From contig CAUEJN010000013.1 of assembly GCA_959018045.1 (NCBI GenBank), positions 1 through 24,528 on the forward strand: a DNA stretch of 24,528 bases, given 5' to 3'. The notes beneath the pieces are model-generated. The model saw only the letters and a program-made list of their open reading frames with translations, was not told the origin of the DNA and made no database searches. Both the position numbers and the translations under genes were made by a program. Source of the stretch: an uncultured Butyricicoccus sp. (GTDB lineage: Bacteria > Bacillota > Clostridia > Oscillospirales > Butyricicoccaceae). Positions 8,264 to 16,168 of this stretch are shown piece after piece (the first letter of the stretch is position 1; each line of letters begins with the position of its first letter).

Positions 8264-8291
8264 AAAAACGGGGAGGGCGGACGCTCTCCCC
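8264..8291 (-). terminator. Terminator-like hairpin between terD and Ca2+ ATPase
   Basis: On the minus strand GGGGAG pairs with CTCCCC (8286-8291 and 8270-8275), with a further GC/GC pair inside, and GTTTTTCC follows. It lies in the 79-base gap before the ATPase gene and could attenuate transcription from the terD genes. Confidence 0.6.
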
Positions 8292-8311
8292 ATCTTTCTA
8301 TCTATCCTGGA

Positions 8312-8908
8312 TCAGCGGAAATGCTCGACCAGCTCGGCGATACCGCCCACCTGGAGCGGCTGGCCCATGGCGTTGAACTTCCACTCACCATTTCTGCGGT
8401 ACACCTCACCGAATACGACAGCGGTTGCACCGTCGTAGCTCTCGCTGAGGTTGTAGCGGCAGATTTCCTGATTGTTGCGGGCGTCTACCAGCCGGATGAA
8501 GCTGTTCTGAATCATGCCAAACTGCTGGTTCCGCTCGCGTGCCTGATAGATGGTGACACACATGACAACGCGGTCGTACTGCTCGGGAACGCGGTCGAGA
8601 TCAATCACGATCTGCTCGTCGTCGCCCTCGCCTGCGCCGGTCAGGTTATCGCCCATGTGCTTGACCGCACCGGACGGATGGGTCAGGTTGTTGTAAAAGA
8701 CGACATCCTTGGTGTTCTGAATCTTACCGTCCACACACAACAGCGCGGATGCGTCGCAGTCGATGGCCTGGGTACGCGCACCGAAGCCGAACAGGCCGCG
8801 CTTTGCGGGCTTGGCTTCATCCCATCCCAGTCCGACAACGACACGGGACAGGCCAGGGTTTTCCTTGCTCAGGCTGACTTTTTGACCCTTCTGTAAGCTG
8901 ACTGCCAT
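8312..8908 (-). CDS. terD: TerD-family stress protein, divergent paralogue (198 aa)
   Basis: This is a cytoplasmic TerD-domain protein. It begins with the family signature (MAVSLQKGQKVSLSKENPGL) and keeps VVVGLGWD, HPSGAVKHMGDNLTGAGEGD, DDEQIVIDL and FNAMG. It is the most divergent of the three copies. The Ca2+-loop region FDLDASAFLL of the third copy reads IDCDASALLC here, an insertion KPAKRGLFGFGARTQA precedes it, and the C-terminus differs (QVGGIAELVEHF). TerD proteins bind Ca2+ and act in resistance to tellurite, phage and membrane or oxidative stress. The frame is open further upstream, but ATG at 8908 has AGGAGG in front and aligns with both paralogues, so it is the start. It follows the second terD by 35 bases. 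Confidence 0.94.
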   Translation of the reverse strand: MAVSLQKGQKVSLSKENPGLSRVVVGLGWDEAKPAKRGLFGFGARTQAIDCDASALLCVDGKIQNTKDVVFYNNLTHPSGAVKHMGDNLTGAGEGDDEQIVIDLDRVPEQYDRVVMCVTIYQARERNQQFGMIQNSFIRLVDARNNQEICRYNLSESYDGATAVVFGEVYRRNGEWKFNAMGQPLQVGGIAELVEHFR

Positions 8909-8943
8909 AATACAATTCCTCCTGGAAGCGTTATCTTTCTTTT

Positions 8944-9525
8944 TTATTCGGTTTCGACGCCGTAGTTTGCGCACAGTGCGGCCAGACCGCCGTAGAAGCC
9001 CGCGCCGATGGCGTTGAACTTCCACTCGCTGCCGTGCTTGTACAGCTCGCCGAATACGGCTGCAGTCTCGATGGAGAAGTCCTCGCCCAGATCGTAGCGC
9101 ATCATTTCCTCGCCGGTTGCCTCGTTGTAGATGCGGACGAAGGCATTACCCACCTGACCAAAGTTCTGATTGCGGGTCTCGGCATCGTAAATGGTGACGG
9201 TGAAGGCGATCTTTTCAATATTTGCGGGTACCTTGGACAGATCGATCTTGATCTGCTCGTCATCGCCCTCGCCTGCGCCCGTGCGGTTGTCGCCCATGTG
9301 CTCGACCGCACCCGATGGATGCTTGAGGTTGCCGTAGAATACGAAATCTTCCGCGCAGCTGACCTTGCCCGCTCCCGTCAGCAGGAAAGCCGACGAGTCG
9401 AGGTCAAAGCTCGTACCGGTGTCGTACTGGTTGATGTCCCAGCCGATGCCGACAACGACGCGCGTGAGTCCCGGGTTATCCTTGGTCAGGCTGACTTTCT
9501 GACCCTTCTGTAAACATACTGGCAT
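8944..9525 (-). CDS. terD: TerD-family stress protein (193 aa)
   Basis: This is a standard full-length TerD domain protein. It has an N-terminal LQKGQKVSLTKDNPGL, VVVGIGWD, the acidic loop FDLDSSAFLL, NLKHPSGAVEHMGDNRTGAG, GDDEQIKIDL, RNQNFGQVGNAFVRI, YDLGEDFSIETA and the tail WKFNAIGAGFYGGLAALC. The Asp-rich loops are the Ca2+ sites known for the family. It is very similar to the next gene upstream, so the pair looks like a tandem duplication. AAGGAG precedes ATG at 9525, and only 30 bases separate it from the preceding terD. It is probably translated from the same transcript as TelA and YceG. Confidence 0.96.
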   Translation of the reverse strand: MPVCLQKGQKVSLTKDNPGLTRVVVGIGWDINQYDTGTSFDLDSSAFLLTGAGKVSCAEDFVFYGNLKHPSGAVEHMGDNRTGAGEGDDEQIKIDLSKVPANIEKIAFTVTIYDAETRNQNFGQVGNAFVRIYNEATGEEMMRYDLGEDFSIETAAVFGELYKHGSEWKFNAIGAGFYGGLAALCANYGVETE

Positions 9526-9555
9526 GATAATACGCTCCTTTTGATTGATTGAACC

Positions 9556-10137
9556 TTAGCAGGTTTCAATACCGTAATTTGCACACAGTGCGGCAAGACC
9601 GCCCTGGAAGCCCGAGCCGACGGCGTTGAACTTCCATCCACCGCCGTGACGATAGATCTCACCGACGACGATTGCGGTCTCGATAGAGAAGTCCTCACCC
9701 AGATCGTAGCGAATGAGTTCCTTGCCGGTATCGTTGTCCACGATACGGATGAACGAGTTATCCACCTGTCCGAAGTTCTGGCGGCGCTCTTCTGCCTCGT
9801 AAATGGTGACCGTAAACGCGATCTTTTCGATCGAGTCCGGAATCTTGGTCAGGTCGACCAGAATCTGCTCGTCGTCACCGTCGCCCTCACCGGTCAGGTT
9901 GTCGCCCATGTGCTCGACTGCGCCCGAGGGGTGCTTTAAGTTGCCGTAGAAAATGAACGCATCGGTATTCGGGGTCTGACCGTTCGCGCCCAGCAGAAAC
10001 GCCGACGCATCGAGGTCGAAGGCAAAGCCACCGTCATAGCGGTTGACGTCCCAGCCCAGTCCGACGAGGACGTGCTTGAGCGTGGGGTTTCCCTTGGTCA
10101 GGTCGACTTTCTGTCCTTTTTGTAAGCTGATCGGCAT
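9556..10137 (-). CDS. terD: TerD-family stress protein (193 aa)
   Basis: This is the first terD in transcription order. It is full length with LQKGQKVDLTKGNPTLKHV, VLVGLGWD, FDLDASAFLL, HPSGAVEHMGDNLTGEGDG, DDEQILVDL, RRQNFGQVDNSFIRI, YDLGEDFSIETAIVVGEIYR and WKFNAVGSGFQGGLAALC. All expected acidic Ca2+ ligands are present. AGGAGG is placed 7-8 bases before ATG at 10137. It follows telA by 41 bases. Three consecutive TerD-type genes next to TelA and YceG match the plan of the yceC-yceD-yceE...yceG-yceH cluster of Bacillus subtilis, in a different gene order and without a yceF (TerC) gene in the window. Confidence 0.96.
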   Translation of the reverse strand: MPISLQKGQKVDLTKGNPTLKHVLVGLGWDVNRYDGGFAFDLDASAFLLGANGQTPNTDAFIFYGNLKHPSGAVEHMGDNLTGEGDGDDEQILVDLTKIPDSIEKIAFTVTIYEAEERRQNFGQVDNSFIRIVDNDTGKELIRYDLGEDFSIETAIVVGEIYRHGGGWKFNAVGSGFQGGLAALCANYGIETC

Positions 10138-10178
10138 AATATTTCCTCCTTTATGGGGTGTTTACCGTGTAATGTATA

Positions 10179-11315
10179 TCACTGTCTGTTCTGTCCGCGC
10201 ATCAGCTGCTCGAACTCGCCCTGAATGACGCGCAGGCGCTCGGTGTCGCTCTCGCGCTGCTTGCGTGCGTCCTCCTGAATGCGGCGGGTATCGTCAATGC
10301 CCTGCACAATGGTCTTCCAGGTCTTTTCCAGCGTCTCGATCTTGACCGAGCTGCCAGACGCCAGCTGTGCGGTCATGCGCGACTGGTCGGCGGTGTTCTG
10401 CGCGTTGCGCAGCAGCATCTCGTTGGTCTTTTCATCGAGTGCGCTCATAGCCTCGGCCTGAATGCGCTGACGCTTGAGCAGGATGGCCTGCGCCAGTGCC
10501 TGCTTGAAGACCGGCAGGGTGATGATGAAAGCCGAGTTGATCTTGCGCACCAGATTCATGTTGGCAAACTGCATGGTCTTAATCATCGGGATGGACTGCA
10601 TGGCCACATTTTCTGCGATGCGCAGGTCGTGAGTGCGCTGCTCGAGCATCATCTGTGCCTGCTCGAGGGTTTGCAGCTCGAACTGAATGGACTGGTCACC
10701 GGTCTGCTCGAGCTCGGTGCGACGCTGGTCGATGTAGGCCGCAATCTCCTGGCAGCCCTGCTCGCCCGCCAGAATGTACTTGACCAGCTCATGGTAGTAA
10801 CCCAGATTGGACTGGAACATCTGCTCGAGCTTGCGGTTGGACTCCTTGATCTCGGACTCGTACTGTTTGAGCTGGACATAGATCTTATCCACTTCGTCGC
10901 CCATTGTGCGGTACTTGTCCAGGATCTTGTCCAGCTGCTTGCGCATGTTGGAGAACAGACGACCGAAAAATCCGGGATCTTCGCGGATCTCCTCGATGTC
11001 GAACTTGTCCATAATCTTGCTCAGTGCGGCTAACATCGCGCCCGAATCATCGATCTGACGCATGTTCATGCCGCTCAGCACCGCGTCCGAGCACTTGGCG
11101 ATCTCAGATGCAACCTCGCCGCCAAAACCGACGATGGTTTCGAGGTTGTAGACCTCGATGGTGGATACAATGTCGTCAACTTCCTTGGTGCCGGTCAGCG
11201 CCTGTGTCATCTGGGCGCGGTCATCCTGGATGTTGTACGGCACGACTTCCATCCCGGTGTCCTGCGGCTGTGCGGGCGCCGGACTGGGTGCGCGGGAGCC
11301 GAAATTGATGCTCAT
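10179..11315 (-). CDS. telA: TelA-family (YceH-like) toxic-anion resistance protein
   Basis: This 378-residue TelA/KlaA-family protein (toxic anion resistance) resembles YceH of Bacillus. A short Pro/Ala-rich head (residues 8-20) is followed by a mostly alpha-helical, coiled-coil body. It includes DPGFFGRLFSNMRKQLDKIL, EIKESNRKLEQMFQSNLGYY, the family stretch MIKTMQFANMNLVRKINSAF and LPVFKQALAQAILLKRQR. No membrane segment is evident. In Ter systems TelA works with TerD and YceG, but its molecular action is not settled. ATG at 11315 overlaps the yceG stop by four bases (ATGA), and its AGGAGGGG ribosome site lies inside the end of yceG, which implies translational coupling. The name reflects tellurite selection; anion resistance here is not shown. 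Confidence 0.95.
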   Translation of the reverse strand: MSINFGSRAPSPAPAQPQDTGMEVVPYNIQDDRAQMTQALTGTKEVDDIVSTIEVYNLETIVGFGGEVASEIAKCSDAVLSGMNMRQIDDSGAMLAALSKIMDKFDIEEIREDPGFFGRLFSNMRKQLDKILDKYRTMGDEVDKIYVQLKQYESEIKESNRKLEQMFQSNLGYYHELVKYILAGEQGCQEIAAYIDQRRTELEQTGDQSIQFELQTLEQAQMMLEQRTHDLRIAENVAMQSIPMIKTMQFANMNLVRKINSAFIITLPVFKQALAQAILLKRQRIQAEAMSALDEKTNEMLLRNAQNTADQSRMTAQLASGSSVKIETLEKTWKTIVQGIDDTRRIQEDARKQRESDTERLRVIQGEFEQLMRGQNRQ

Positions 11316-13702
11316 AAATGTCCCCTCCTAAAAAATCGGGTGAAGATTCCTTCATTTGCGGATGCAGTCCCGCCCAGATACGGCGGCTGCAAGTCATATA
11401 GATATTCGCCTGCCTGATGCTCGTCAAAGAACAGCTCAGCGTAATATTTCTCCACAATCTGATAGCCGGTCGGCACGAACAGCACCACGTCGAAGCAGCA
11501 CAGGTGCAAAAGTGCGAGGAAAATCGCGTCTTCCAGACTGCACTGGGCTTCGCCGGTCGATACAACCATGAGCTTGGGCACGGTCTTGGTGAAGTCGGCC
11601 TTTTGCAGGATGCGCACGATGTCCTTGGGCAGGTTCATCGCGACAGACAAAATCTTGTATTCCATTCCCTGCGAGAACGTGCCGCGGATAAGTCCGCTGT
11701 CCAAGAGCGCCTGCACCTTGTCCAGTAGGAAGTCCTGAATTTCCGGTCGGAGCAAGGCATAGGGATAGGCCGGACTGTTTTTGAGCGCATCGCGCTGGAG
11801 TTTGCGGTTTTTGATGAACGGTACGGGGTTGAGTCTGCTCTGATCGACCGCGCCCAGATAGGGCAAGCGGGTGATGACCTGTGTGTCCTCGTCGACCAGA
11901 CGCTTGATCTGCGACCAGTACGCGCCGGTGTCCCCACTTTTCACGCCGCTGACCTTGGCAGTCAGCACGGGGACAAGCGCGGTGTCGTCCACGGTCTCAA
12001 AGCCCGGACGCAGCAGCGCTTCCTTGTCCCACAGCAGGTAGACCTCCTCGCACATGGTGCGCAGTGTGACCGCGGTTGCTTTGTGGTACTGGCGGTCGCG
12101 GTACAGGCCGGAGTCCTGATAGAGGGTTTCGGTCAGCTCCTGCTCGGCGTGGTAGGCTGCCGTGCTGTACTCGGCCGCGTCTGCCGACTGCGGGAAGCGG
12201 TCAAGGTGCAGGGTGTCGCTGTACACCCGGTCAAAGAGCAATTTGTCGGTCAGACGACAGTCTGGCGCGTGCTCGGGGTAAATTTCGATCACATCGATGG
12301 GCATGCGTGCCAGAAAGCGCAGAAACATGGCCTCGAACGCCGTGCGGCAGATGCCGAAGTAGAACAAAACGGGCAGCTTCCCACTGGAATAGCCCTCGAA
12401 CAAGGTGCGGAAGTAGCGATTGAACCAGCAGATGATATATACCGCACGGTTTTTGATGCGCATGGGCGACTCGTTTGCCTTCTCCATCTCGGTCAGCAGC
12501 TCGACGAGTGCCCGACCGGCAGCCGCGTCCAGCTTGGCGTTGGCCGTGGGCTGGAGCATGGGCAGCAGTCCGGCGATGACCTGCGCGGCCGACTGTGCGC
12601 TGCACTGGGCGACCTTTGCCGTCTCGTTCGGGGTCGGGATGGGCAGTTCTTCGAGTACGGTCACGTGCCTGCCGGTATCGGCCAGCTTTTTGCGCCACAG
12701 GAACAGGTCACGGGTGTACGAAGATTTATCGGATACGCCCAGAATACGGACGAACATGTTGTAAATATAAGATCGTTCCGCGCCGCGCTCGGCAGGATCG
12801 CGCAGCGAGTCGGCCATGAGATCGCCCGAAAGCCAGGTATTGACCGCGCACACCGGCGCGTTGGGGAACAGTTCTGCCGGGGTGCGGGACGGTCTGGGCG
12901 CAGGGCGTGCGGCTTGCGCCGGACGGCTGGGGGATGGGGTTGACGGAGCCGGTCGGGACGGAGCCGAAGCGGTCGGACGTGCAGCCGACGGAGCGGCTGG
13001 TCGTGCAGGCTGTGCCGGGCGCGGCGGGCGGTACTGCTTCATCCGGGTTTCCAGCGAAAAGTCCGCTGGGAAGGATTGTTGTCCGGCAAAGGGACACAGG
13101 TAGGTTTCCCGGCTGTGTGGGTCGAGTGCGAGGTACGCGCTGTCGCCCTGCGGCTCGATCAGCATGATATCACATCCCGCGTCTGCCAGCACGCAGAACA
13201 GCTGCAACTCATGTGCGCTCAGCTGTCCGTCGTACAGGATTTTGGGCAGCGGATCCTGTCCCAGCCGGTGCAGCAGCTGCTCAAAGCGATAGTACATCCA
13301 GCATAGGAATTTCAAATAAGCATTGCGCAGCATGTTATCGTTTTTGCCCTGTGCGCGCAGTGAAAGCAAGGTCTGGTGAATGGAGCCGGACAGGTTCTGT
13401 CTCTGTGCATCAGACAGGCGCGGCAGCCATTTTTTCAGCTGGGTATCGAAAAACGCGGGATCGCAGGCGAAGTCGTCACCCAGGGTCTCGCGCAAATAGG
13501 CCAGTTGTCCCCCATCCGGGTTTTGCAGTTTTCCGGTCAGGCGCATGGGCAGCTCGGTACGCTTTTGCAGCGCCTGCTCAATGAACTGTTCCAGGGCAGG
13601 GCTATAACCCGCCGCACGGCAGAAGTAGACACCGGGCTGAGGGCGGGTGGAAAGAGGGTTCCAAAAGTCTTGAAATTGGCTGAGCTGCAAACGTTTGAGC
13701 AT
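11312..13702 (-). CDS. yceG: YceG-family Ter-associated protein with Pro/Ala linker
   Basis: This YceG-like protein is conserved in TerD/TelA stress clusters; its biochemical role is unknown. It is about 796 residues from ATG at 13702 (AGGA 10 bases upstream); a TTG at 13735 would add 11 residues but lacks a ribosome site. About 250 residues longer than the Bacillus YceG, it carries a 52-residue Pro/Ala/Ser/Arg-rich linker (about 225-276) between two globular parts. The two parts look related: residues 128-185 (CWMYYRFEQLL, LPKILYDG, CDIMLIEPQGD) resemble 419-477 (CWFNRYFRTLF, LPVLFYFG, IDVIEIYPEH). A third similar strand, CCFDVVLFVPTG, is near the C-terminus. It is the first gene after the internal promoter and is coupled to telA by ATGA. 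Confidence 0.88.
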   Translation of the reverse strand: MLKRLQLSQFQDFWNPLSTRPQPGVYFCRAAGYSPALEQFIEQALQKRTELPMRLTGKLQNPDGGQLAYLRETLGDDFACDPAFFDTQLKKWLPRLSDAQRQNLSGSIHQTLLSLRAQGKNDNMLRNAYLKFLCWMYYRFEQLLHRLGQDPLPKILYDGQLSAHELQLFCVLADAGCDIMLIEPQGDSAYLALDPHSRETYLCPFAGQQSFPADFSLETRMKQYRPPRPAQPARPAAPSAARPTASAPSRPAPSTPSPSRPAQAARPAPRPSRTPAELFPNAPVCAVNTWLSGDLMADSLRDPAERGAERSYIYNMFVRILGVSDKSSYTRDLFLWRKKLADTGRHVTVLEELPIPTPNETAKVAQCSAQSAAQVIAGLLPMLQPTANAKLDAAAGRALVELLTEMEKANESPMRIKNRAVYIICWFNRYFRTLFEGYSSGKLPVLFYFGICRTAFEAMFLRFLARMPIDVIEIYPEHAPDCRLTDKLLFDRVYSDTLHLDRFPQSADAAEYSTAAYHAEQELTETLYQDSGLYRDRQYHKATAVTLRTMCEEVYLLWDKEALLRPGFETVDDTALVPVLTAKVSGVKSGDTGAYWSQIKRLVDEDTQVITRLPYLGAVDQSRLNPVPFIKNRKLQRDALKNSPAYPYALLRPEIQDFLLDKVQALLDSGLIRGTFSQGMEYKILSVAMNLPKDIVRILQKADFTKTVPKLMVVSTGEAQCSLEDAIFLALLHLCCFDVVLFVPTGYQIVEKYYAELFFDEHQAGEYLYDLQPPYLGGTASANEGIFTRFFRRGHL

Positions 13703-13785
13703 AGTTTCCGCATCCTGATTGCATTCCCAAAACAAGGGGAGATATTTTCACGCTTTCATGGACGAATCCATCAAACGATATTATC

Positions 13786-13814
13786 ACTTTACCATCTTTT
13801 TAGTAGTTTTTCAA
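13786..13814 (-). promoter_or_regulatory. Promoter for the yceG-telA-terD-ATPase unit
   Basis: On the minus strand TTGAAA (13809-13814) and TAAAGT (13786-13791) are separated by 17 bases, matching five of six and four of six sigma-A positions. It lies about 85 bases before the yceG start, in an AT-rich stretch downstream of the palindromic repeat, and would allow the core Ter genes to be expressed apart from the biosynthetic genes. Confidence 0.55.
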
Positions 13815-13900
13815 TATGTAGCCCACCCAATTTCATGTCTAGTTTGTAAAAATTGCTGAGACAGAAGGATTCTTGTCGGGTTTTGAGCGAGAGTGGGGGA

Positions 13901-13982
13901 GTTTCGCGTCCTGCGGGACGCGACTCAGGGCTCCGCCCTGAGAACCCGCAGCCTTTCGAGAAAGGCTGGCGAAAGCTTCATT
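13901..13982 (+). repeat. Branched palindromic intergenic repeat, long copy
   Basis: Three hairpins follow one another: CGCGTCC/GGACGCG (13905-13922), CTCAGGGC/GCCCTGAG (13924-13942) and CAGCCTTTC/GAAAGGCTG (13949-13968). They are framed by GTTTCGC (13901) and GCGAAAGC (13969-13976), which can pair as an outer stem. The tail GCGAAAGCTTCATT and the third hairpin recur at 18488-18530, so this is one copy of a dispersed element, not a plain terminator. No T tract follows on either strand. Confidence 0.75.
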
Positions 13983-14003
13983 ATTTGGTGCGGTGGTTAT
14001 TTA

Positions 14004-15053
14004 TCAAGTATCGGCTAATTTTTTGATAATACCGCAGGCTTTATAGTTTTTCAGCGGGTAGGGTTCGACGGTAACGCCTTTTTCCCTTGCGAGCTGATAC
14101 AGGTGGGCAAGCTCGGGGGCATCGGTCTGGTCTTCTCTGACCAGCAGTTTCCAGGGCAAGCGTCTGAGCAGCACGCGGGTTGCCTCACCGATACCCGGTT
14201 TGACGAAGTTGATATCGGACACGCCGAAGTGCTCTGCGACCTTTCTTGCCTCGTCGTATCCGCTATGCGTCAGGGTGATTTCTGGGAAATCGGATGCAGT
14301 ATCGAATCGCTCAGCGATGGTATTCAGAAATTCATACGAGCGGTCGTCCGCAGACAGTTCGCCGTAATAGGCAGCGCCGTGAAAGTCATCTGTTCCAATG
14401 AGGTCATCACGCAGCACGGTGCGGCTGATGAGGCCGGAGACCGTACTGTTAAGGCACGAGCTAGGGATGAGAAAGTCCTCGTGGGTACCGCACAGGGTGG
14501 TAAGCCCTGCAGGATCGGACAGGACGGCCAGTTCTGTGCTGACGCCAGGGTAATCAGCCAGCACGCGACGCAGCTCGGTCAAAATCGCGCCTTTTCCAAT
14601 CCATCCGTCCACAAATTGCAGGTTTTGGGCGGAATAGTGCTCTAACAAATAGCGCATGGCGTTGTGATCGATACCGCGTCCGCGAATGATCGAGATAGCA
14701 TAGTGCGGTGCGTCGATGCCGTAGTGCTGTTTGAGATACCAACGGAGCAAGATGCCGATGGGCACGCCTGCGCGCGCAAGCGAAACCAGCACCACGTCCC
14801 TGCCCTTTTGCTCGTAGATCTTACGGGCACAGGTGCGCACGGCAGCGGCTGTGTGGTCGGCCTCGCACGCGAGGGCGCGGCCGTAAGCCTCGATGTATTT
14901 TGCGGTCGGGACATACTCGGCGGGCAGCATTTCAGAATAGTGCACGCCCGACTGGATTTTTGCCTCACGGGCGCGGGTGTCCAGTGGTTCGAGCTTGCCG
15001 GTGATGTCCTTTAAAAGCAGGGTCACGTCCTCAGGACGGTAGCTTGTGCGCAT
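14004..15053 (-). CDS. StiP/PRTase_1-family protein of the Ter biosynthetic module
   Basis: This protein of about 349 residues belongs to the family databases call cysteine protease StiP or PRTase_1 (PF11202). The start SYRPEDVTLLLKDI is typical. A PRPP-loop-like motif FVDGWIGKGAI contains Asp149. Other visible conserved stretches are VSLARAGVPIGILLRWYL, AISIIRGRGID, IPSSCLNSTVSGLISRTVL and FVKPGIGEATRVLLRR. The family is thought to be phosphoribosyltransferase-like and to act with the neighbouring PRTase-TRSP protein; whether it has protease activity is uncertain. ATG at 15053 has GGAG nine bases upstream; ATG at 15062, overlapping the previous stop as ATGA, would add three residues. It is the third gene of the first transcription unit, and the palindromic repeat follows its end. 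Confidence 0.87.
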   Translation of the reverse strand: MRTSYRPEDVTLLLKDITGKLEPLDTRAREAKIQSGVHYSEMLPAEYVPTAKYIEAYGRALACEADHTAAAVRTCARKIYEQKGRDVVLVSLARAGVPIGILLRWYLKQHYGIDAPHYAISIIRGRGIDHNAMRYLLEHYSAQNLQFVDGWIGKGAILTELRRVLADYPGVSTELAVLSDPAGLTTLCGTHEDFLIPSSCLNSTVSGLISRTVLRDDLIGTDDFHGAAYYGELSADDRSYEFLNTIAERFDTASDFPEITLTHSGYDEARKVAEHFGVSDINFVKPGIGEATRVLLRRLPWKLLVREDQTDAPELAHLYQLAREKGVTVEPYPLKNYKACGIIKKLADT

Positions 15054-15058
15054 CTTGT

Positions 15059-16168
15059 TCATCTCCATTCCAGCACGGTGACGCTGCGGTTGCCCGTCCG
15101 CTCGAGTGCAGCCAGCAGGGTATCCAGCCCCTTGTCCGGGTTCTGGGCATCGGTCACGATGCACACATGGTCGTAAGCGTCCAGGTTATATAAATAAGTC
15201 ACGCGGTCGGCATCGTACAGGCTGCGCAGTTCATACCGTGCATGCAGCGGATAGTCCGGGTGTACGTCGGTCAGGATGGGGCTGCGCGTGGTCGCGTGAA
15301 AGCGCACGTCGTGACCCACGCGCTCGAGCACAAACCCGGCAATCAGTCCGGGGTACATGCACTCTTCAGTGCCGAGCACGAGCACCCGCGCGGCATCCTC
15401 GGGGACAAGCTGCACGACCTTTCGTGCCAGTGCGCCGCATGCGCTGTAATAGGTCTCCGCCTCGCACACGCATCGCGGGTCGACCAAGCCGGGTGTCTGA
15501 GCATGCTCAGCTTGCAGCTCGTGCGCAGACTGCACGGCAAAGCGGTCGCCGTCAGCGGCAAACCGTGCGGCGGTCTCGGACAGCTGCGCGTTATCGGTCG
15601 CGAGCAGGTATCTCGTCCAGATGCCCTTGCTTTGGTAAACTTCCCAGCTTTCCGGGGTCATGCCGTTGAGCAGCGAAGCCACGCCGAAGGTAATATGCGC
15701 AAGGTCGTACCGTGCGCACAGGGCATCGATCAAATGCAGGATGGTGTTTCCGGTCGTGACCTCGTCCTCGGCAAAGACGATATGCTGCACTTTGGGCAGT
15801 ACCTCATCCAATCCACGGGTGCACAGGCGCTGCTCGGCTGCATGGCTGTGCGTCTCGGAAAAGTACAGGTAATCGGTGTCCGGGACGTTCTCCCGTGTGG
15901 TCTGCATGAAATAGACCGTTCCCGGCAGCGCGGCAGCGATAGCCGCACCGATGGCGGTCGCGGTCTCGGCAAAGGCAATCACCAGAACCGACTGACCGTT
16001 TGGGATGGCCTGCCGCACCTGCTCACCCAGTGCGCCGAACACGCTGAGCGCGGTGTGGGGTTCGACCGGGATGTGCTTGCCCTGTGCGGGATTGACCAGC
16101 AGATAGGGGCGTTTTGTGTTGTTGTCGCGCCGTGCGGCGCGTACCAGCTCACTCACTTCAAACTTCAT
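15059..16168 (-). CDS. Phosphoribosyltransferase with C-terminal TRSP domain
   Basis: This 369-residue two-domain protein is typical of Ter biosynthetic modules (PRTase_2 then TRSP). The N-terminal part carries a type-I PRTase fold with SVLVIAFAETATAIG and the PRPP-binding loop VFAEDEVTTGNT (Asp135 central). The C-terminal part holds VLGTEECMYPGLIAG and ATTRSPI, whose Thr294-Arg295-Ser296-Pro297 names the TRSP domain. It is predicted to attach a base-like group to a phosphoribosyl unit, making part of a nucleoside-like metabolite; substrates are unknown. The frame is open upstream, but ATG at 16168 overlaps the preceding stop by four bases (ATGA) and starts the conserved sequence MKFEVSELV, so it is chosen. 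Coupled translation with the lyase gene is likely. Confidence 0.9.
   Translation of the reverse strand: MKFEVSELVRAARRDNNTKRPYLLVNPAQGKHIPVEPHTALSVFGALGEQVRQAIPNGQSVLVIAFAETATAIGAAIAAALPGTVYFMQTTRENVPDTDYLYFSETHSHAAEQRLCTRGLDEVLPKVQHIVFAEDEVTTGNTILHLIDALCARYDLAHITFGVASLLNGMTPESWEVYQSKGIWTRYLLATDNAQLSETAARFAADGDRFAVQSAHELQAEHAQTPGLVDPRCVCEAETYYSACGALARKVVQLVPEDAARVLVLGTEECMYPGLIAGFVLERVGHDVRFHATTRSPILTDVHPDYPLHARYELRSLYDADRVTYLYNLDAYDHVCIVTDAQNPDKGLDTLLAALERTGNRSVTVLEWR

Noticed and set aside
10179..11315. Calling the cluster a tellurite-resistance operon
   Set aside because: The TelA and Ter names come from selection experiments; the gene set indicates a general stress and metabolite pathway and the sequence gives no sign of tellurite chemistry.
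13901..13982. Ordinary intrinsic terminator after yceG or StiP
   Set aside because: Several strong hairpins but no T tract on either strand, and part of the sequence recurs at 18488; a dispersed repeat explains it better.
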